NCBI GenBank assembly: GCA_028280635.1
Contig: JANQLM010000106.1
Coordinates: 36,094 to 100,093 of the forward strand
Length of the DNA stretch: 64,000 nucleotides
Origin: Halieaceae bacterium
GTDB taxonomy: Bacteria; Pseudomonadota; Gammaproteobacteria; Pseudomonadales; Halieaceae
Direction of reading: 5' to 3'
Shown here: piece after piece, positions 9,245 to 18,618 of the stretch
How the letters are laid out: every line of letters starts with the position of its first letter
Position numbering within the stretch: the first letter of the stretch is position 1
Translations under genes and position numbers: made by a program
Notes under the pieces: model-generated
Seen by the model: the letters and a program-made list of their open reading frames with translations, nothing else
Told to the model about the DNA's origin: nothing
The model's database searches: none

Positions 9245-11896
9245 TCCGTAGTTCCTGGGTTCAACGGTAAACACGTTGGTGAACAGTCCGGATGAGGGGT
9301 CGGTGACAAACATACCCACCAGATGGTCGTCATCGCCGATGTTCTTCACATAGGCCCTCGCATACCAGCTCTCGTTGGCGGACATCAGGGTCAGCTGGGC
9401 GTTCCAGATATCCCAGTCGTCGATCCTGTCCACGTCCTTGTTGAAGTTGCGACCGTACATCTCGTCCTGCCAGTAGTAGTCCACCCGCGAGGTGAGGCTG
9501 TGGTTGCCCGGCAGGTAGAAGGTGTACTGGGCGCCGATGCTGATGGAGTACTCCGGTGAGTTCTGCAGCTCCGCGCCGGACAGGTCGGCGGCAATGCCGT
9601 CGGTGATGGGAATGCCCGCGGCTGAGAGTGCCGCGCAGTCGCTGAGCTGGGAACCCGCCACCGCCTCAAACACGTCCGGTGGCAGCAGGGCCACGCAGTT
9701 GGCGGCATTGGTCAGGTCCTTGATGATGGTCACGTCATCCCGGCCATCACTGGGGTCACGCGGGTCGATGCTCTGCAGGTCGGTAATCTCGGTGTCCAGG
9801 TAGGCGAGGTTGGCGTTGAACATCCACTGGTCGGTGGGTGCCCAGACGAACTCGGCTTCCAGGCCGAAGATCTCCGCATCGGTGTTCTCGTTAAAGGACG
9901 TTCGGTTGACGATCTTCGAGACCTGCAGGTCCTCGTAGTCGTAGTAGAACAGCGTCGCATTGGCCTGCAGGGTGCCGTCGAAGAAGATGTTCTTGCTGCC
10001 AATTTCGAAGGCGTCCACGAACTCCGGCTCGAAAGTCGGCGAAGAGCTGGGGAACAGCAGCGGGTCGAAAGGCGGGTTGAAGCCGCCGCCCTTGTAGCCC
10101 CGTGAGTAGGAGGCGTAAACCATGTTGTCGCTGGCAAACTGCCAGTCGATCACGGCGCGGCCGGTAAACTCCTCCCAGCTGTCGTCGTCGTTGCGATAGG
10201 GCACATCGATGGGTGAGTCGTCACCGAACGGGCGGAAGAAACGCTCGCCGGTGGCCTCGTCCTCGTTGAGCAGTAGCTGCCGGTCCTGGATGGTCTTCTC
10301 GTCCTCCGTGTAGCGCAGGCCCAGCGTCAGCTTTATCTCGTCGGAGAAGTTGTAGTAGATCTCGCCGAACAGGGCCGTCGATTCAATGGTGTATTCGGCG
10401 GTGTCGCTCATGAACTGCGGTGCCACCCAGCCAAAGCCGTCCAGCCCCGCGGTAGCGCCCGGGACCACCGAGGCCAGGTAGTCAAAGCCGTTGGCGAACA
10501 CGAAGTAGCTGTTCTCCAGGTCTACGTCCATGTAGAAGGCGCCGGCCAGCCAGTTGAAATTGCCGTCGTAGTCGGACTGAATACGGACCTCCAGAGAGTA
10601 CTGGTCCGTGTCCTGGTTGGAGTTATCATAGGACTCCAGAGTGCTGTTGCGAGACTTCACAGCGCCACCGATGGAGCCGGTACCCTCGGGCGCGCGCGCC
10701 GACATCGGCAGCTGGCCGTCGAAGAACTGGGTAGCATAGGTCTCCGGGAATAGCAGTTGCAGGGCGGGCGACAGTTCAACCTCCGAACCCACGCTCCACT
10801 GGTAGTCCATTTCCGACTCGATCTCGCTCTCCTGGTAACCCGCGACCAGCGCCACCGTGTGATTATCGAATTCGTGGGTGATGTTGAGGGTGATCAGGGT
10901 TTCGTCGGCAAAATACTCAGGATCGAAATCGGAGATCGTCTTGCGCAGGTCGTTGGGGTTTTCCGGGCGCTCATTGCTGCCGAACGGGAAGATACCCAGT
11001 GGGCCCAGGGCCAGGTCGGAGGCCAAAATGTTTGACAGCTGCGAGGACGGGTTGGGCAGGTCGAAGTCCAGGCCGTCCGGCAGGCAGCCCAGCACGCCGC
11101 TGGGGTCGTTCCTACACATGGTTTTTGTGGAGCGGCTGCGATTACTGTCCTCCTCGAAGTAGGAGAACATCAGGTCCACGGTGGTGTTCTCGGTGGGCAG
11201 CCATTTGAAAGAGGCCCGCGCCGCGTACTGGTCACGTCCGTCTACATCGTTGCCGGTAAACAGGTTCTCGGTGTACCCGTCGCGTTCCAGGTAGATACCC
11301 GCGAAGCGCATGGCAAATGAATCATTGACCGGCACATTGACGTGACCGACCACTTTCTTGTGGTCGTATTCACCGTACTGGCCTTCGAAGTTGCCCAGAA
11401 ACTCGCCGATCTCGGCCGGCGCCGTGGCCATGTTGACGGTGCCGCCAGTGGCGTTGCGGCCGTACAGTGTGCCCTGCGGGCCGCGCAGTACCTCAATTGC
11501 CTGGACGTCAAAGTACTCGGTCTCAAACAGGCGGGGTGCGTTTATCGGCACTTCATTGACGTGGATGCCCACGCCCTGGTCTGCCGAGGCTGCCACCAGG
11601 GTGGTGCCAATGCCGCGAATCTGGAAGTTATTGCCGGTGAAGTTGGCCTTCGAATAGGTGACATTGGGCGCCGTAAAACGGATATCGGCAAAGCCGGCGA
11701 TCTGCTTGGAGATCAGCGCGTCGGCATCAAACGCGGTAATAGCGATGGGTACATCCTGGGCAGATTCCAGGCGCTTCTGGGCGGTAACAATCACCTCTTC
11801 GAGCTGGGCGTAAGCGCCCTGGCTCGCGCCTAGGGCTGAAACAAGGGCGACCGAAGCCGCCACCCGGGTGGGGCGGAGTACAGTGGACTGGGACAC
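9221..11896 (-). CDS. TonB-dependent outer-membrane receptor
   Basis: An 891-aa outer-membrane importer driven by TonB. From the GTG at 11896 the protein has a signal peptide of about 30 residues ending AYA, then LEEVIVTAQKR (residues 32-42). That is the Ton-box-like opening common in marine gammaproteobacterial receptors. A plug domain follows (RGPQGTLYGRNATGG), then a long strand-rich barrel ending in LALGYNF with terminal phenylalanine. I prefer GTG 11896 because GGAG sits 8 nt upstream; an upstream ATG (11962) would put 22 non-signal residues in front. There is no N-terminal signalling domain, so no sigma/anti-sigma control is implied. The substrate is unknown. The neighbouring oxidoreductase suggests, weakly, an aromatic or heterocyclic compound. 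Confidence 0.9.
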   Translation of the reverse strand: MSQSTVLRPTRVAASVALVSALGASQGAYAQLEEVIVTAQKRLESAQDVPIAITAFDADALISKQIAGFADIRFTAPNVTYSKANFTGNNFQIRGIGTTLVAASADQGVGIHVNEVPINAPRLFETEYFDVQAIEVLRGPQGTLYGRNATGGTVNMATAPAEIGEFLGNFEGQYGEYDHKKVVGHVNVPVNDSFAMRFAGIYLERDGYTENLFTGNDVDGRDQYAARASFKWLPTENTTVDLMFSYFEEDSNRSRSTKTMCRNDPSGVLGCLPDGLDFDLPNPSSQLSNILASDLALGPLGIFPFGSNERPENPNDLRKTISDFDPEYFADETLITLNITHEFDNHTVALVAGYQESEIESEMDYQWSVGSEVELSPALQLLFPETYATQFFDGQLPMSARAPEGTGSIGGAVKSRNSTLESYDNSNQDTDQYSLEVRIQSDYDGNFNWLAGAFYMDVDLENSYFVFANGFDYLASVVPGATAGLDGFGWVAPQFMSDTAEYTIESTALFGEIYYNFSDEIKLTLGLRYTEDEKTIQDRQLLLNEDEATGERFFRPFGDDSPIDVPYRNDDDSWEEFTGRAVIDWQFASDNMVYASYSRGYKGGGFNPPFDPLLFPSSSPTFEPEFVDAFEIGSKNIFFDGTLQANATLFYYDYEDLQVSKIVNRTSFNENTDAEIFGLEAEFVWAPTDQWMFNANLAYLDTEITDLQSIDPRDPSDGRDDVTIIKDLTNAANCVALLPPDVFEAVAGSQLSDCAALSAAGIPITDGIAADLSGAELQNSPEYSISIGAQYTFYLPGNHSLTSRVDYYWQDEMYGRNFNKDVDRIDDWDIWNAQLTLMSANESWYARAYVKNIGDDDHLVGMFVTDPSSGLFTNVFTVEPRNYGLALGYNF

Positions 11897-12040
11897 AACG
11901 AATTCTCCATTACTTATTTTAATGTTCGGAGTAACCACGAAACCCGTGTGGGTTCCTTGCAATGAAACTTAGTGCCATCGGGCCGGATTGTCTAGCGCTG
12001 CCACAGAACGCGAGGTGTTGGCAGTGCCCGGTATGAGAAT

Positions 12041-12877
12041 TCAGGGTGCGACGGGTTGGAAGGGCTCGATCAGCACCTCGCCGTCTTCAACGGTGAGAAA
12101 ACTGGCTTCGGGAATCGGTTCCCAGAACTCCTGGAGCTCCGACAGCGGCTCCGACACGACTGCACGCGCCTTGCTGGACATCCTGTCCAGAAGTGCCTGT
12201 TGACGCGGGGTGAGCTGTTGTTCCAGTGCGGCCAGGCTCCTGGAGTGATACAGGGTACGGCTGTCCCCCTCGCTGGAGTAGCGCACGGCGTATAGCCTCC
12301 GGCCGTCGGCGAAACCGAGGGTCATTTGCATGGGGTGCCGCACATGGGCGTCCCAGCCGATGCGCTCCACGAATCCCACCATGCGGGCAATGCCCGCCGC
12401 CGGGTCTTCGGCCAGGCCAAACTGCAGGGCCAGCATAAACATCAACTCCGAGTCCGTCGCGCCCCGGAGGCCGCGGAAGTGGTCCTCGTCTAGCTCGTGC
12501 AACAGACGCCGCCTAACCCTCGCAAACTCGCGAATCACGCCGTTGTGAACGAACAGCCAGTTCTCATAGCGGAATGGATGGCAATTGTTGTATTCCACCG
12601 CCGTGCCGGTAGAGGCGCGGATATGGGCGAGGAACAGTGGTGAATCCACGTGCCGGCACAGGTCCAGCAGGTTGTTGTCGTTCCAGGCCGGCTGGGTGCT
12701 CTTGTACATGCCGGGCCTGTCGAGGTGATCGAACCAGCCGACGCCAAAGCCATCGCCGTTGGTGGTATTGGGGCCCAGCCGGGCGTCCAGGCTCTGGTCG
12801 ATCAGGGAATGGCGGGTGTTGAAAATCAGCTCGCTGAGGGGAATGGCGCCCCCGGAGTAGGCCAACCAGCGGCACAT
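12041..12877 (-). CDS. Class II glutamine amidotransferase, YafJ/EgtC-like
   Basis: A 278-aa Ntn-type amidotransferase. The catalytic cysteine is residue 2 (MCRWLAYSG), exposed after removal of Met. The glutamine-site elements follow: NGDGFGVGW, the HIRASTG loop, CHPFRYENWLFVHNG and GATDSELMF. The length matches stand-alone YafJ/EgtC-type proteins, which hydrolyse gamma-glutamyl bonds. No ergothioneine genes are nearby, so EgtC function is not supported. It is monocistronic, between the TonB receptor and the divergent HMG-CoA lyase. The exact substrate is not predictable. Confidence 0.85.
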   Translation of the reverse strand: MCRWLAYSGGAIPLSELIFNTRHSLIDQSLDARLGPNTTNGDGFGVGWFDHLDRPGMYKSTQPAWNDNNLLDLCRHVDSPLFLAHIRASTGTAVEYNNCHPFRYENWLFVHNGVIREFARVRRRLLHELDEDHFRGLRGATDSELMFMLALQFGLAEDPAAGIARMVGFVERIGWDAHVRHPMQMTLGFADGRRLYAVRYSSEGDSRTLYHSRSLAALEQQLTPRQQALLDRMSSKARAVVSEPLSELQEFWEPIPEASFLTVEDGEVLIEPFQPVAP

Positions 12878-12973
12878 GGCGCGGTTCCTTGAGAATCTGC
12901 TTTACTGGTTTATAGCAGGTACAGGCTGGGGTGGCGGGGTGGCTCATCTGAATGCCATGATCGCCCGTACCAT

Positions 12974-12996
12974 TACAAAACTTGTACACCTATAAC
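12974..12996 (+). promoter_or_regulatory. Palindrome and -10-like box upstream of HMG-CoA lyase
   Basis: TACAA-AAC-TTGTA (12974-12986) is a perfect 5-3-5 inverted repeat, followed by TATAAC (12991-12996). No good -35 hexamer is visible at normal spacing, which would fit an activator-dependent promoter. Prediction only. Confidence 0.3.
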
Positions 12997-13039
12997 ATCC
13001 GCTGTCGGGCCATCGCCCGGAGTACTCCTGAGGAATTCC

Positions 13040-13960
13040 ATGAAAGAGCGCGTTGTTATCAACGATGTGGGCCCCCGTGACGGTCTGCAGAATCAGCCGC
13101 GGGTGCTGACCCCGGAACAGCGCCTGCAGCTTATCAGGGCGCTGCTGGACGCCGGTGTTGCACATATCGAGGTGGGGAGTTTTGTCTCCCCGAAGGCGGT
13201 GCCTGCGATGGCGGGTACCGACCAGGTGGTCGCCGGTCTGCCTGCCGGCGGCGCCACCTACTCGGCGCTGGTGCCCAACCGGAAAGGCTACCAACTGGCC
13301 AAGGATGCCGGCGTCAGCATCATCGAGCTGGTGGTGGCATCGACCGACACCATGAACCTCAAGAACATCAATACCAGCACCGAGCAGGCCATGGCCAACG
13401 TGGCCGAGATCGCCGAGCTGGCCAGGGCCGACGGTGTTCGCGCCATGTGCTATATCGCCACCGCCTGGGAGTGCCCCTTTGAAGGCCTGGTGCCCCTGGA
13501 CACCTCGATGGCGCTGATGCGGCAAATGTTCGATGCCGGCATCGAGGAAGTGGTCATTGCCGACACCATCGGTGCCGCCGATCCGGCCGGCGTGCAGCGG
13601 CTGACCCAGGAGGCGGCGGCGGAGTTCGGCGCCGCAAACCTGAGCTGCCACTTCCACGATACCCGGGGCATGGGGGTGGCCAACGTCTCGGCCGCCCTGC
13701 AATCCGGCATTCGCAAGTTCGACGGCTCTATCGGCGGCCTCGGGGGCTGCCCGTTTGCGCCCGGCGCCACCGGTAACGTGGCTACCGAGGACGTGGTGCT
13801 GATGCTGGACCAGATGGGCTTCGAAACCGGCATCGACCTGGAAGGCCTGGTGGCCGCGGTGGAACTCGCCATCGAACTGACCAACAACTGTGAAGGCGGC
13901 AACTCGATCCGCTGGCTGCGCCGCCAGATCGAGAAAGGCACGCTGAAGAAAACCGCTTAA
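13040..13960 (+). CDS. Hydroxymethylglutaryl-CoA lyase
   Basis: A 306-aa TIM-barrel lyase that splits HMG-CoA into acetyl-CoA and acetoacetate, the last step of leucine degradation. Visible active-site elements are GPRDGLQN (R13), the metal-binding HFHDTRG (204-210) and the signature GGLGGCPFAPG with catalytic C237, followed by NVATED. Length and motifs fit bacterial MvaB/LiuE. GAGGAATTCC gives a good ribosome site before the ATG. No other leucine pathway gene (liuA, B, C, D) is adjacent. Instead it leads a unit with hyuA/hyuB-type genes only 10 bp downstream, which is unusual and discussed as a finding. Confidence 0.92.
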   Translation: MKERVVINDVGPRDGLQNQPRVLTPEQRLQLIRALLDAGVAHIEVGSFVSPKAVPAMAGTDQVVAGLPAGGATYSALVPNRKGYQLAKDAGVSIIELVVASTDTMNLKNINTSTEQAMANVAEIAELARADGVRAMCYIATAWECPFEGLVPLDTSMALMRQMFDAGIEEVVIADTIGAADPAGVQRLTQEAAAEFGAANLSCHFHDTRGMGVANVSAALQSGIRKFDGSIGGLGGCPFAPGATGNVATEDVVLMLDQMGFETGIDLEGLVAAVELAIELTNNCEGGNSIRWLRRQIEKGTLKKTA

Positions 13961-13970
13961 GGGGAACACC

Positions 13971-16031
13971 ATGAGTTACCGGCTAGGGGTCGACGTGGGC
14001 GGCACGTTCACGGATCTGCTGTTGATTGACGAAGAACAGGGCACCACGTGGACCGCCAAGGTGCCTTCCACTCCGGAGGATTCGTCGATTGGCGTACTAA
14101 ACGGAGTGGCGCGAATCTGTGATGAATCCGGCGTCGAGCCCTCGGGCATCAAGCGCGTTATGCACGGCACCACTGTGGCGACCAACGCGGTGTTGACCGG
14201 CAAGGGGGCTCGCGTGGGACTGGTAACCACCCGGGGTTACGAACAGACCCTGCAGGTGGCGCGCTCCTTCTGCCCGGGCGGTCTCGGTGGCTGGGTCACC
14301 TTTGTAAAGAAACCGCTGCTGGCGCCACTGGAGCTGACAATAGGCGCTGCTGAGCGCATCGACGCCAATGGCGCCGTGGTGACCGCCCTGGATGAAACGT
14401 CCCTCAGGGACGATCTCGAAGCCCTGCATGCCCGCGGCGGCATCGAGGCACTGACCATCTGCTTCGTCAATGCCTACCTGAATGGGGAGCACGAACAGCG
14501 CGCTGCCGCGGTTGCCCGTGAGGTGTTCGGCGAGGTGCCGATTTCCATCTCCAGCCAGGTGGTTCCGGAAATGCAGGAATACGAGCGCACCGAAACCACC
14601 GTAGTGAATTCCTATGTCCGCCCTGAAGTGTCCCGCTACGTCGAGAACCTGCAAAACTCCCTGACGGAGCGCCTCGGCGAAGATACCCAGCTCTCTATCC
14701 TGCGTTCGGATGGCGGCCTGGCCTCCGGTCGCGGTGCCGCTGAAAGCCCGGTCAACCTGCTCATGTCCGGCCCCGCCGGCGGAGTCGCCGGCGCCATGTA
14801 TTTCTGCAGTCGCGCCGGTTTCGACAACATCCTCACCTTCGACATGGGGGGCACTTCCACCGACGTGGCGCTGATCCAGGGCGGTCGCGCCCGCGTGCGC
14901 CGGGAAACTTTCGTCGGCGATGTCAAGGTACGGGCCCCCTCTGTCGATGTGCGCACCGTGGGCGCCGGCGGCGGCTCCATCGCCTTTGTGCCAGAGCTGA
15001 CCCGCGCCCTGCGCGTGGGCCCGGAAAGTGCGGGTGCGGTGCCGGGCCCGGCCTGTTACATGAAGGGCGGCGAAGCGCCGACCGTGTGTGATGCCAACGT
15101 GGTGCTGGGTTACCTGCCCTCGGACGTTCAGCTTGGTGGCGCCATGGAAATCAACCGGGACGCCGCTGTCGCCGCGGTGCAGCAGACCGCCGATGCCATG
15201 GGCATCGACCTGTACGCTGCGGCAGAAGGCATTGTGAAGGTGGCCAATGAGGCCATGTTCGGCGCCCTGCGGCTGGTGTCGGTGGAGCAGGGATACGACC
15301 CACGGGAGTTTGCCCTGGTGGGCTTCGGCGGTGCCGGCCCCCTGCACGCCAACGCGCTGGGTATTCTCACCAATGCCTGGCCGGTTATCGTGCCGCCGGG
15401 ACCGGGCGTGCTCTGCGCTTACGGCGACGCCACCACCCAGGTGCAGGACGAGGCCACCCGCACCTATATCACCATGGCGGAGTCACTGACCGCCGAGCAG
15501 CTGCTGGCAGACCTGGACGAGCTGCGCCACCGGGCCGGCGAATCTCTGGTGGCCGACGGCATCCCGGAAGACGAGCACGAGGTGAGCTACCAGGCCGATC
15601 TGCGCTATGCGGGCCAGGCCTTCCAGATCACCGTGGAATTCTCGGAGGCGGAGCTCAGGGAGAGGGGCATCGCCCGGCTCACCGATGAATTCGACGACGA
15701 GCACGAGCAACTCTTCACCTTCAAGCTCGGTGACGGCCACGAGATCCTGATGATCCGCGCCGTGGCCAAGGCGCGCGCCAGAGCCATTGCCGAGCTCACT
15801 ATCGGCGAAGCCGGCACCACGCTCGATGACTGCAAACTGCACGACACCCGCTTCTACTATGAGGGCGAACATCACGACGCCGTTATTTATGATCGCAACA
15901 AGCTGCATGAGGGCCTGGTGGTAGCTGGCCCTGCCATTGTGTCCGAGATGGATTCCACCACGGTAGTACTGCCCGGCTATTCGGCACGGGTGGACAGCGT
16001 CGGCAACCTGTTGATTGAACCGGTGGCCTGA
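13971..16031 (+). CDS. HyuA-type hydantoinase/oxoprolinase/carboxylase subunit A
   Basis: A 686-aa ATP-using subunit of the hydantoinase A/oxoprolinase family. The N-terminal actin-like ATPase fold is clear from YRLGVDVGGTFTDLLLIDE (residues 3-21), and a second phosphate-binding element, TFDMGGTSTDVALI, falls near 290. The family includes N-methylhydantoinase, 5-oxoprolinase and the acetone and acetophenone carboxylases; the length fits all of them. AGGGGA lies before the ATG. The gene sits between HMG-CoA lyase and the partner B subunit and is probably co-transcribed with both. Which reaction it performs cannot be decided from sequence. Confidence 0.88.
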   Translation: MSYRLGVDVGGTFTDLLLIDEEQGTTWTAKVPSTPEDSSIGVLNGVARICDESGVEPSGIKRVMHGTTVATNAVLTGKGARVGLVTTRGYEQTLQVARSFCPGGLGGWVTFVKKPLLAPLELTIGAAERIDANGAVVTALDETSLRDDLEALHARGGIEALTICFVNAYLNGEHEQRAAAVAREVFGEVPISISSQVVPEMQEYERTETTVVNSYVRPEVSRYVENLQNSLTERLGEDTQLSILRSDGGLASGRGAAESPVNLLMSGPAGGVAGAMYFCSRAGFDNILTFDMGGTSTDVALIQGGRARVRRETFVGDVKVRAPSVDVRTVGAGGGSIAFVPELTRALRVGPESAGAVPGPACYMKGGEAPTVCDANVVLGYLPSDVQLGGAMEINRDAAVAAVQQTADAMGIDLYAAAEGIVKVANEAMFGALRLVSVEQGYDPREFALVGFGGAGPLHANALGILTNAWPVIVPPGPGVLCAYGDATTQVQDEATRTYITMAESLTAEQLLADLDELRHRAGESLVADGIPEDEHEVSYQADLRYAGQAFQITVEFSEAELRERGIARLTDEFDDEHEQLFTFKLGDGHEILMIRAVAKARARAIAELTIGEAGTTLDDCKLHDTRFYYEGEHHDAVIYDRNKLHEGLVVAGPAIVSEMDSTTVVLPGYSARVDSVGNLLIEPVA

Positions 16032-16041
16032 GGAGAGAGAT

Positions 16042-17928
16042 ATGTCAGCAACGATCAAGCAAACCAATACCAGCCCTCTCCAGACCGTGGAAGTCGAGGG
16101 CGTCACCGTCGACATTATCGAGAACGCGCTGAAGAATGCCCGCGAGGAAATGGATGCAGTGCTGTTCCGCACCGCCATGTCACCGGGTATTCGCGAGCAG
16201 GGTGACTGCTTCCCGATGATCGCCAACGTCGAGGGCAAGATGGTGGTGGGCCAGTTCGGGTCCTTCATCGGGCCGTTCCTCGAGGTCTACGACGGCGAGA
16301 TCGAGGAAGGTGACATCATCCTCACCAACGACCCCTACCTGTGTAACGCCGCGGTATCCCACCTGCCGGACTGGCTGGTATTGAAGCCGGTGTTCAAGGA
16401 CGGCCGCCATATCGCCTGGACGGCCATGTTCGGCCATATGTCCGACAACGGCGGCATGGTGCCGGGCTCGATTCCCATCGAGGCCACCACCATTTTCCAG
16501 GAAGGCATCCGCATCCCGCCGATCAAGCTGTACAAGCAGGGCATACTGCAGCAGGACGTGCTGGAACTGATCCTGCACAACGTGCGCACCAGCCAGTGGA
16601 ACCGCTTTGACCTCAATGCGCTGGTGGCGGCCTGCAACACCGCCTCGCGCCGGGTGATCGAGCTGACAGAGCGTTTCAGCGACGACGTCCTGCACACCAC
16701 CATGGGCATCATGCTGGACCGCAACCTGGAAGCCATGCGCGCCATCATCAACATGGTGGTCCCGGAGGAGCCACGCTACTTCGAGGACTATCTGTGCGAC
16801 GATGGCATGGGCATGGGCCCCTACAAGATCGCCTGCAAGCTGTGGCGGGAAGGGGACAAAGCCATCTTCGACTTCGAGGGCACCGATCCCCAGGCCCAGA
16901 GCTCGGTGAATTTCTTCCTCAATGAGGACATGTTCAAGATGTTTTTCGGCTCTTTCACCATCAATGTGGTGGACCCGCAAATCGTCTTCAATGATGGCTT
17001 CTACGAGTTGGTGGATGTGCGTATTCCCCAGGGCACCCTGTTGAAGCCCAACTACCCGGCGGCGCTGTCGGGCCGTACCCACGCCCTCGGCCGCATCTTC
17101 GACGTGCTGGGTGCCCTGCTGGGTATGGGTGCCCCGAACGAAATGTTGAATGCGGCCGGCTTCAGTGACTCACCGCACCTGTTCTACTCGGGCTATGACC
17201 ACCGTGACGGCAAAGCGGGCGAATGGTTCCAGCTATTCCAGATCGGTTTCGGCGGCATTCCCGGCCGGCCCATTGGCGACGGGCCGGACGGACACTCCCT
17301 GTGGCCGGGTTTCACTAACGTGCCCAATGAGTTTATCGAGAGCTATTTCCCGCTGCGCATCGAGCAGTACGAGACCATCACCGATTCCGGTGGCGCTGGC
17401 CTGCACCGGGGCGGCAACGGGCTGAGCGTGGCTTACCGCTTCCTCTGCGATGGTGAGATCGGCATCCACGATGAGCGCTGGCTGACCTACCCCTGGGGGG
17501 TAAACGGCGGCGAAACCGGGATGCGCTCCACCAAGCGCCTGGTGCGCACTGATGGCTCCGAACAATGGCTGCCCGCCAAGGTCGAGGGCATCAAGGTGAA
17601 AGCCGGGGACCTGCTTTACTTCAACACCTGGGGTGGTGGTGGCTGGGGCGATCCCTTCACCCGCGATCCGCGGCTGGTGCTGGACGACGTTGAGCGTGGC
17701 CTGGTTTCCGTTGACGGCGCCAGGCGTTACGGCGTGGTCATTGGAGGCGATGGGCCGGGGGCCTATAGCGCCGATGAGGCCGCTACAGCCGCCCTGCGCG
17801 AGCAATGTATTGCCGAGCGTGGTGCCGATGTTCCGCTGTTCAATTTCGGTGGCAGCATCGAGGAGATTCGCGCCCGCTGCGAGGCGGAAACCCATCTGCC
17901 CGCCCCTGAGGCGCCGAGCTTCCGGTAA
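16042..17928 (+). CDS. HyuB-type hydantoinase/oxoprolinase/carboxylase subunit B
   Basis: A 628-aa partner of the HyuA-type protein. Typical HyuB landmarks are FRTAMSPGIREQGDCF near the N-terminus, GDIILTNDPYLCNAAVSHLPD, GHMSDNGG (metal-binding), and SGGAGLHRGGNGL with the closing NTWGGGGWGDP. I set the start at the ATG at 16042: GAGGAGA is 5-6 nt upstream, and the nine codons of a longer frame (from 16015) overlap hyuA without a ribosome site. Together the two chains form the ATP-dependent enzyme. No third, gamma-type subunit of acetone carboxylase follows, so a two-subunit enzyme is favoured. Confidence 0.88.
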   Translation: MSATIKQTNTSPLQTVEVEGVTVDIIENALKNAREEMDAVLFRTAMSPGIREQGDCFPMIANVEGKMVVGQFGSFIGPFLEVYDGEIEEGDIILTNDPYLCNAAVSHLPDWLVLKPVFKDGRHIAWTAMFGHMSDNGGMVPGSIPIEATTIFQEGIRIPPIKLYKQGILQQDVLELILHNVRTSQWNRFDLNALVAACNTASRRVIELTERFSDDVLHTTMGIMLDRNLEAMRAIINMVVPEEPRYFEDYLCDDGMGMGPYKIACKLWREGDKAIFDFEGTDPQAQSSVNFFLNEDMFKMFFGSFTINVVDPQIVFNDGFYELVDVRIPQGTLLKPNYPAALSGRTHALGRIFDVLGALLGMGAPNEMLNAAGFSDSPHLFYSGYDHRDGKAGEWFQLFQIGFGGIPGRPIGDGPDGHSLWPGFTNVPNEFIESYFPLRIEQYETITDSGGAGLHRGGNGLSVAYRFLCDGEIGIHDERWLTYPWGVNGGETGMRSTKRLVRTDGSEQWLPAKVEGIKVKAGDLLYFNTWGGGGWGDPFTRDPRLVLDDVERGLVSVDGARRYGVVIGGDGPGAYSADEAATAALREQCIAERGADVPLFNFGGSIEEIRARCEAETHLPAPEAPSFR

Positions 17929-17934
17929 CTTTGC

Positions 17935-18504
17935 CTAGAGCCGGCGCGCGGCCACCACCGCCAGCCGGCTGCCTTCCCCCACCACTGAGCGCCAGCGGCG
18001 GCTCAGCCAGCCCTGCTGGCCGTGGCCGCGCTGCGCAGCATCGGCCCGGTGATGATCTTCATCCCGCTGAAAGCGCCGCAGCACCGCGCGCACCTCGCGA
18101 TGCTCCCGCTGTGCCTGCAGGTATTCGATCTGTTGCTGGTAGTGCTCCACGACAAACGTCTCCACCGCGTCGATGGTGAGGTAAACACCGCGACGACCAC
18201 CCAGCAGCGACACGGCCCCGAGCATCCAGCCCGCGAGTCGCCACAGCGGCAACAAGCGACTGTGCAGGTGGCCTGGCAACCAGTTGTCGAAGAAGGCCAG
18301 GTGCTGCTGCTCAGTCTGCAGGTGCTCCTTTGCGAAGGCGCGTATCTCGGAATCCCGGCTCAATGCCAGGATGCCCCGGTAAATCCACACGGCACCGGTC
18401 TCCCCGGCGTGATCGGAGCGCAAGTCACCCTGCAGGCGTCGTTCCAATAGTTCCGCCCGGGGCATATCGTCGGCGAGAAGCGCCGGATTGGCAGGCATGT
18501 TCAT
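17935..18504 (-). CDS. coq7: Coq7-family demethoxyubiquinone hydroxylase
   Basis: A 189-aa four-helix di-iron hydroxylase of ubiquinone biosynthesis (C6 hydroxylation of the demethoxyquinone ring). All iron ligands are in place: E35 in DHAGETGA, E65-x2-H68, E115 in DAVETFVV, and E149-x2-H152. The C-terminal tail after residue 155 is basic and unlike most homologues. The ATG at 18504 is chosen because residues before it in a longer frame are not conserved in character; no strong ribosome site is seen. The gene stands alone, convergent with hyuB (6-bp gap) and divergent from arsC. Confidence 0.88.
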   Translation of the reverse strand: MNMPANPALLADDMPRAELLERRLQGDLRSDHAGETGAVWIYRGILALSRDSEIRAFAKEHLQTEQQHLAFFDNWLPGHLHSRLLPLWRLAGWMLGAVSLLGGRRGVYLTIDAVETFVVEHYQQQIEYLQAQREHREVRAVLRRFQRDEDHHRADAAQRGHGQQGWLSRRWRSVVGEGSRLAVVAARRL

Positions 18505-18618
18505 AGAAGTGCATACGCAGCGCTGGCGGATTTCGGTGCGGTTTGTCGCTGTTTTGTCATGCTTTCGCACGTTGACCGCTGGCATCATTGTGCCTAGCTT
18601 CATGCCACGGGGGATCCC

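Noticed and set aside
14097..15347. A 416-codon frame antisense to the HyuA-type gene
   Set aside because: Shadow of a high-GC gene; no ribosome site and no recognisable motif.
17939..17971. Inverted AGCCGGC/GCCGGCT sequence after hyuB
   Set aside because: It lies inside the convergent coq7 coding end and has no T-run, so I do not call a terminator.
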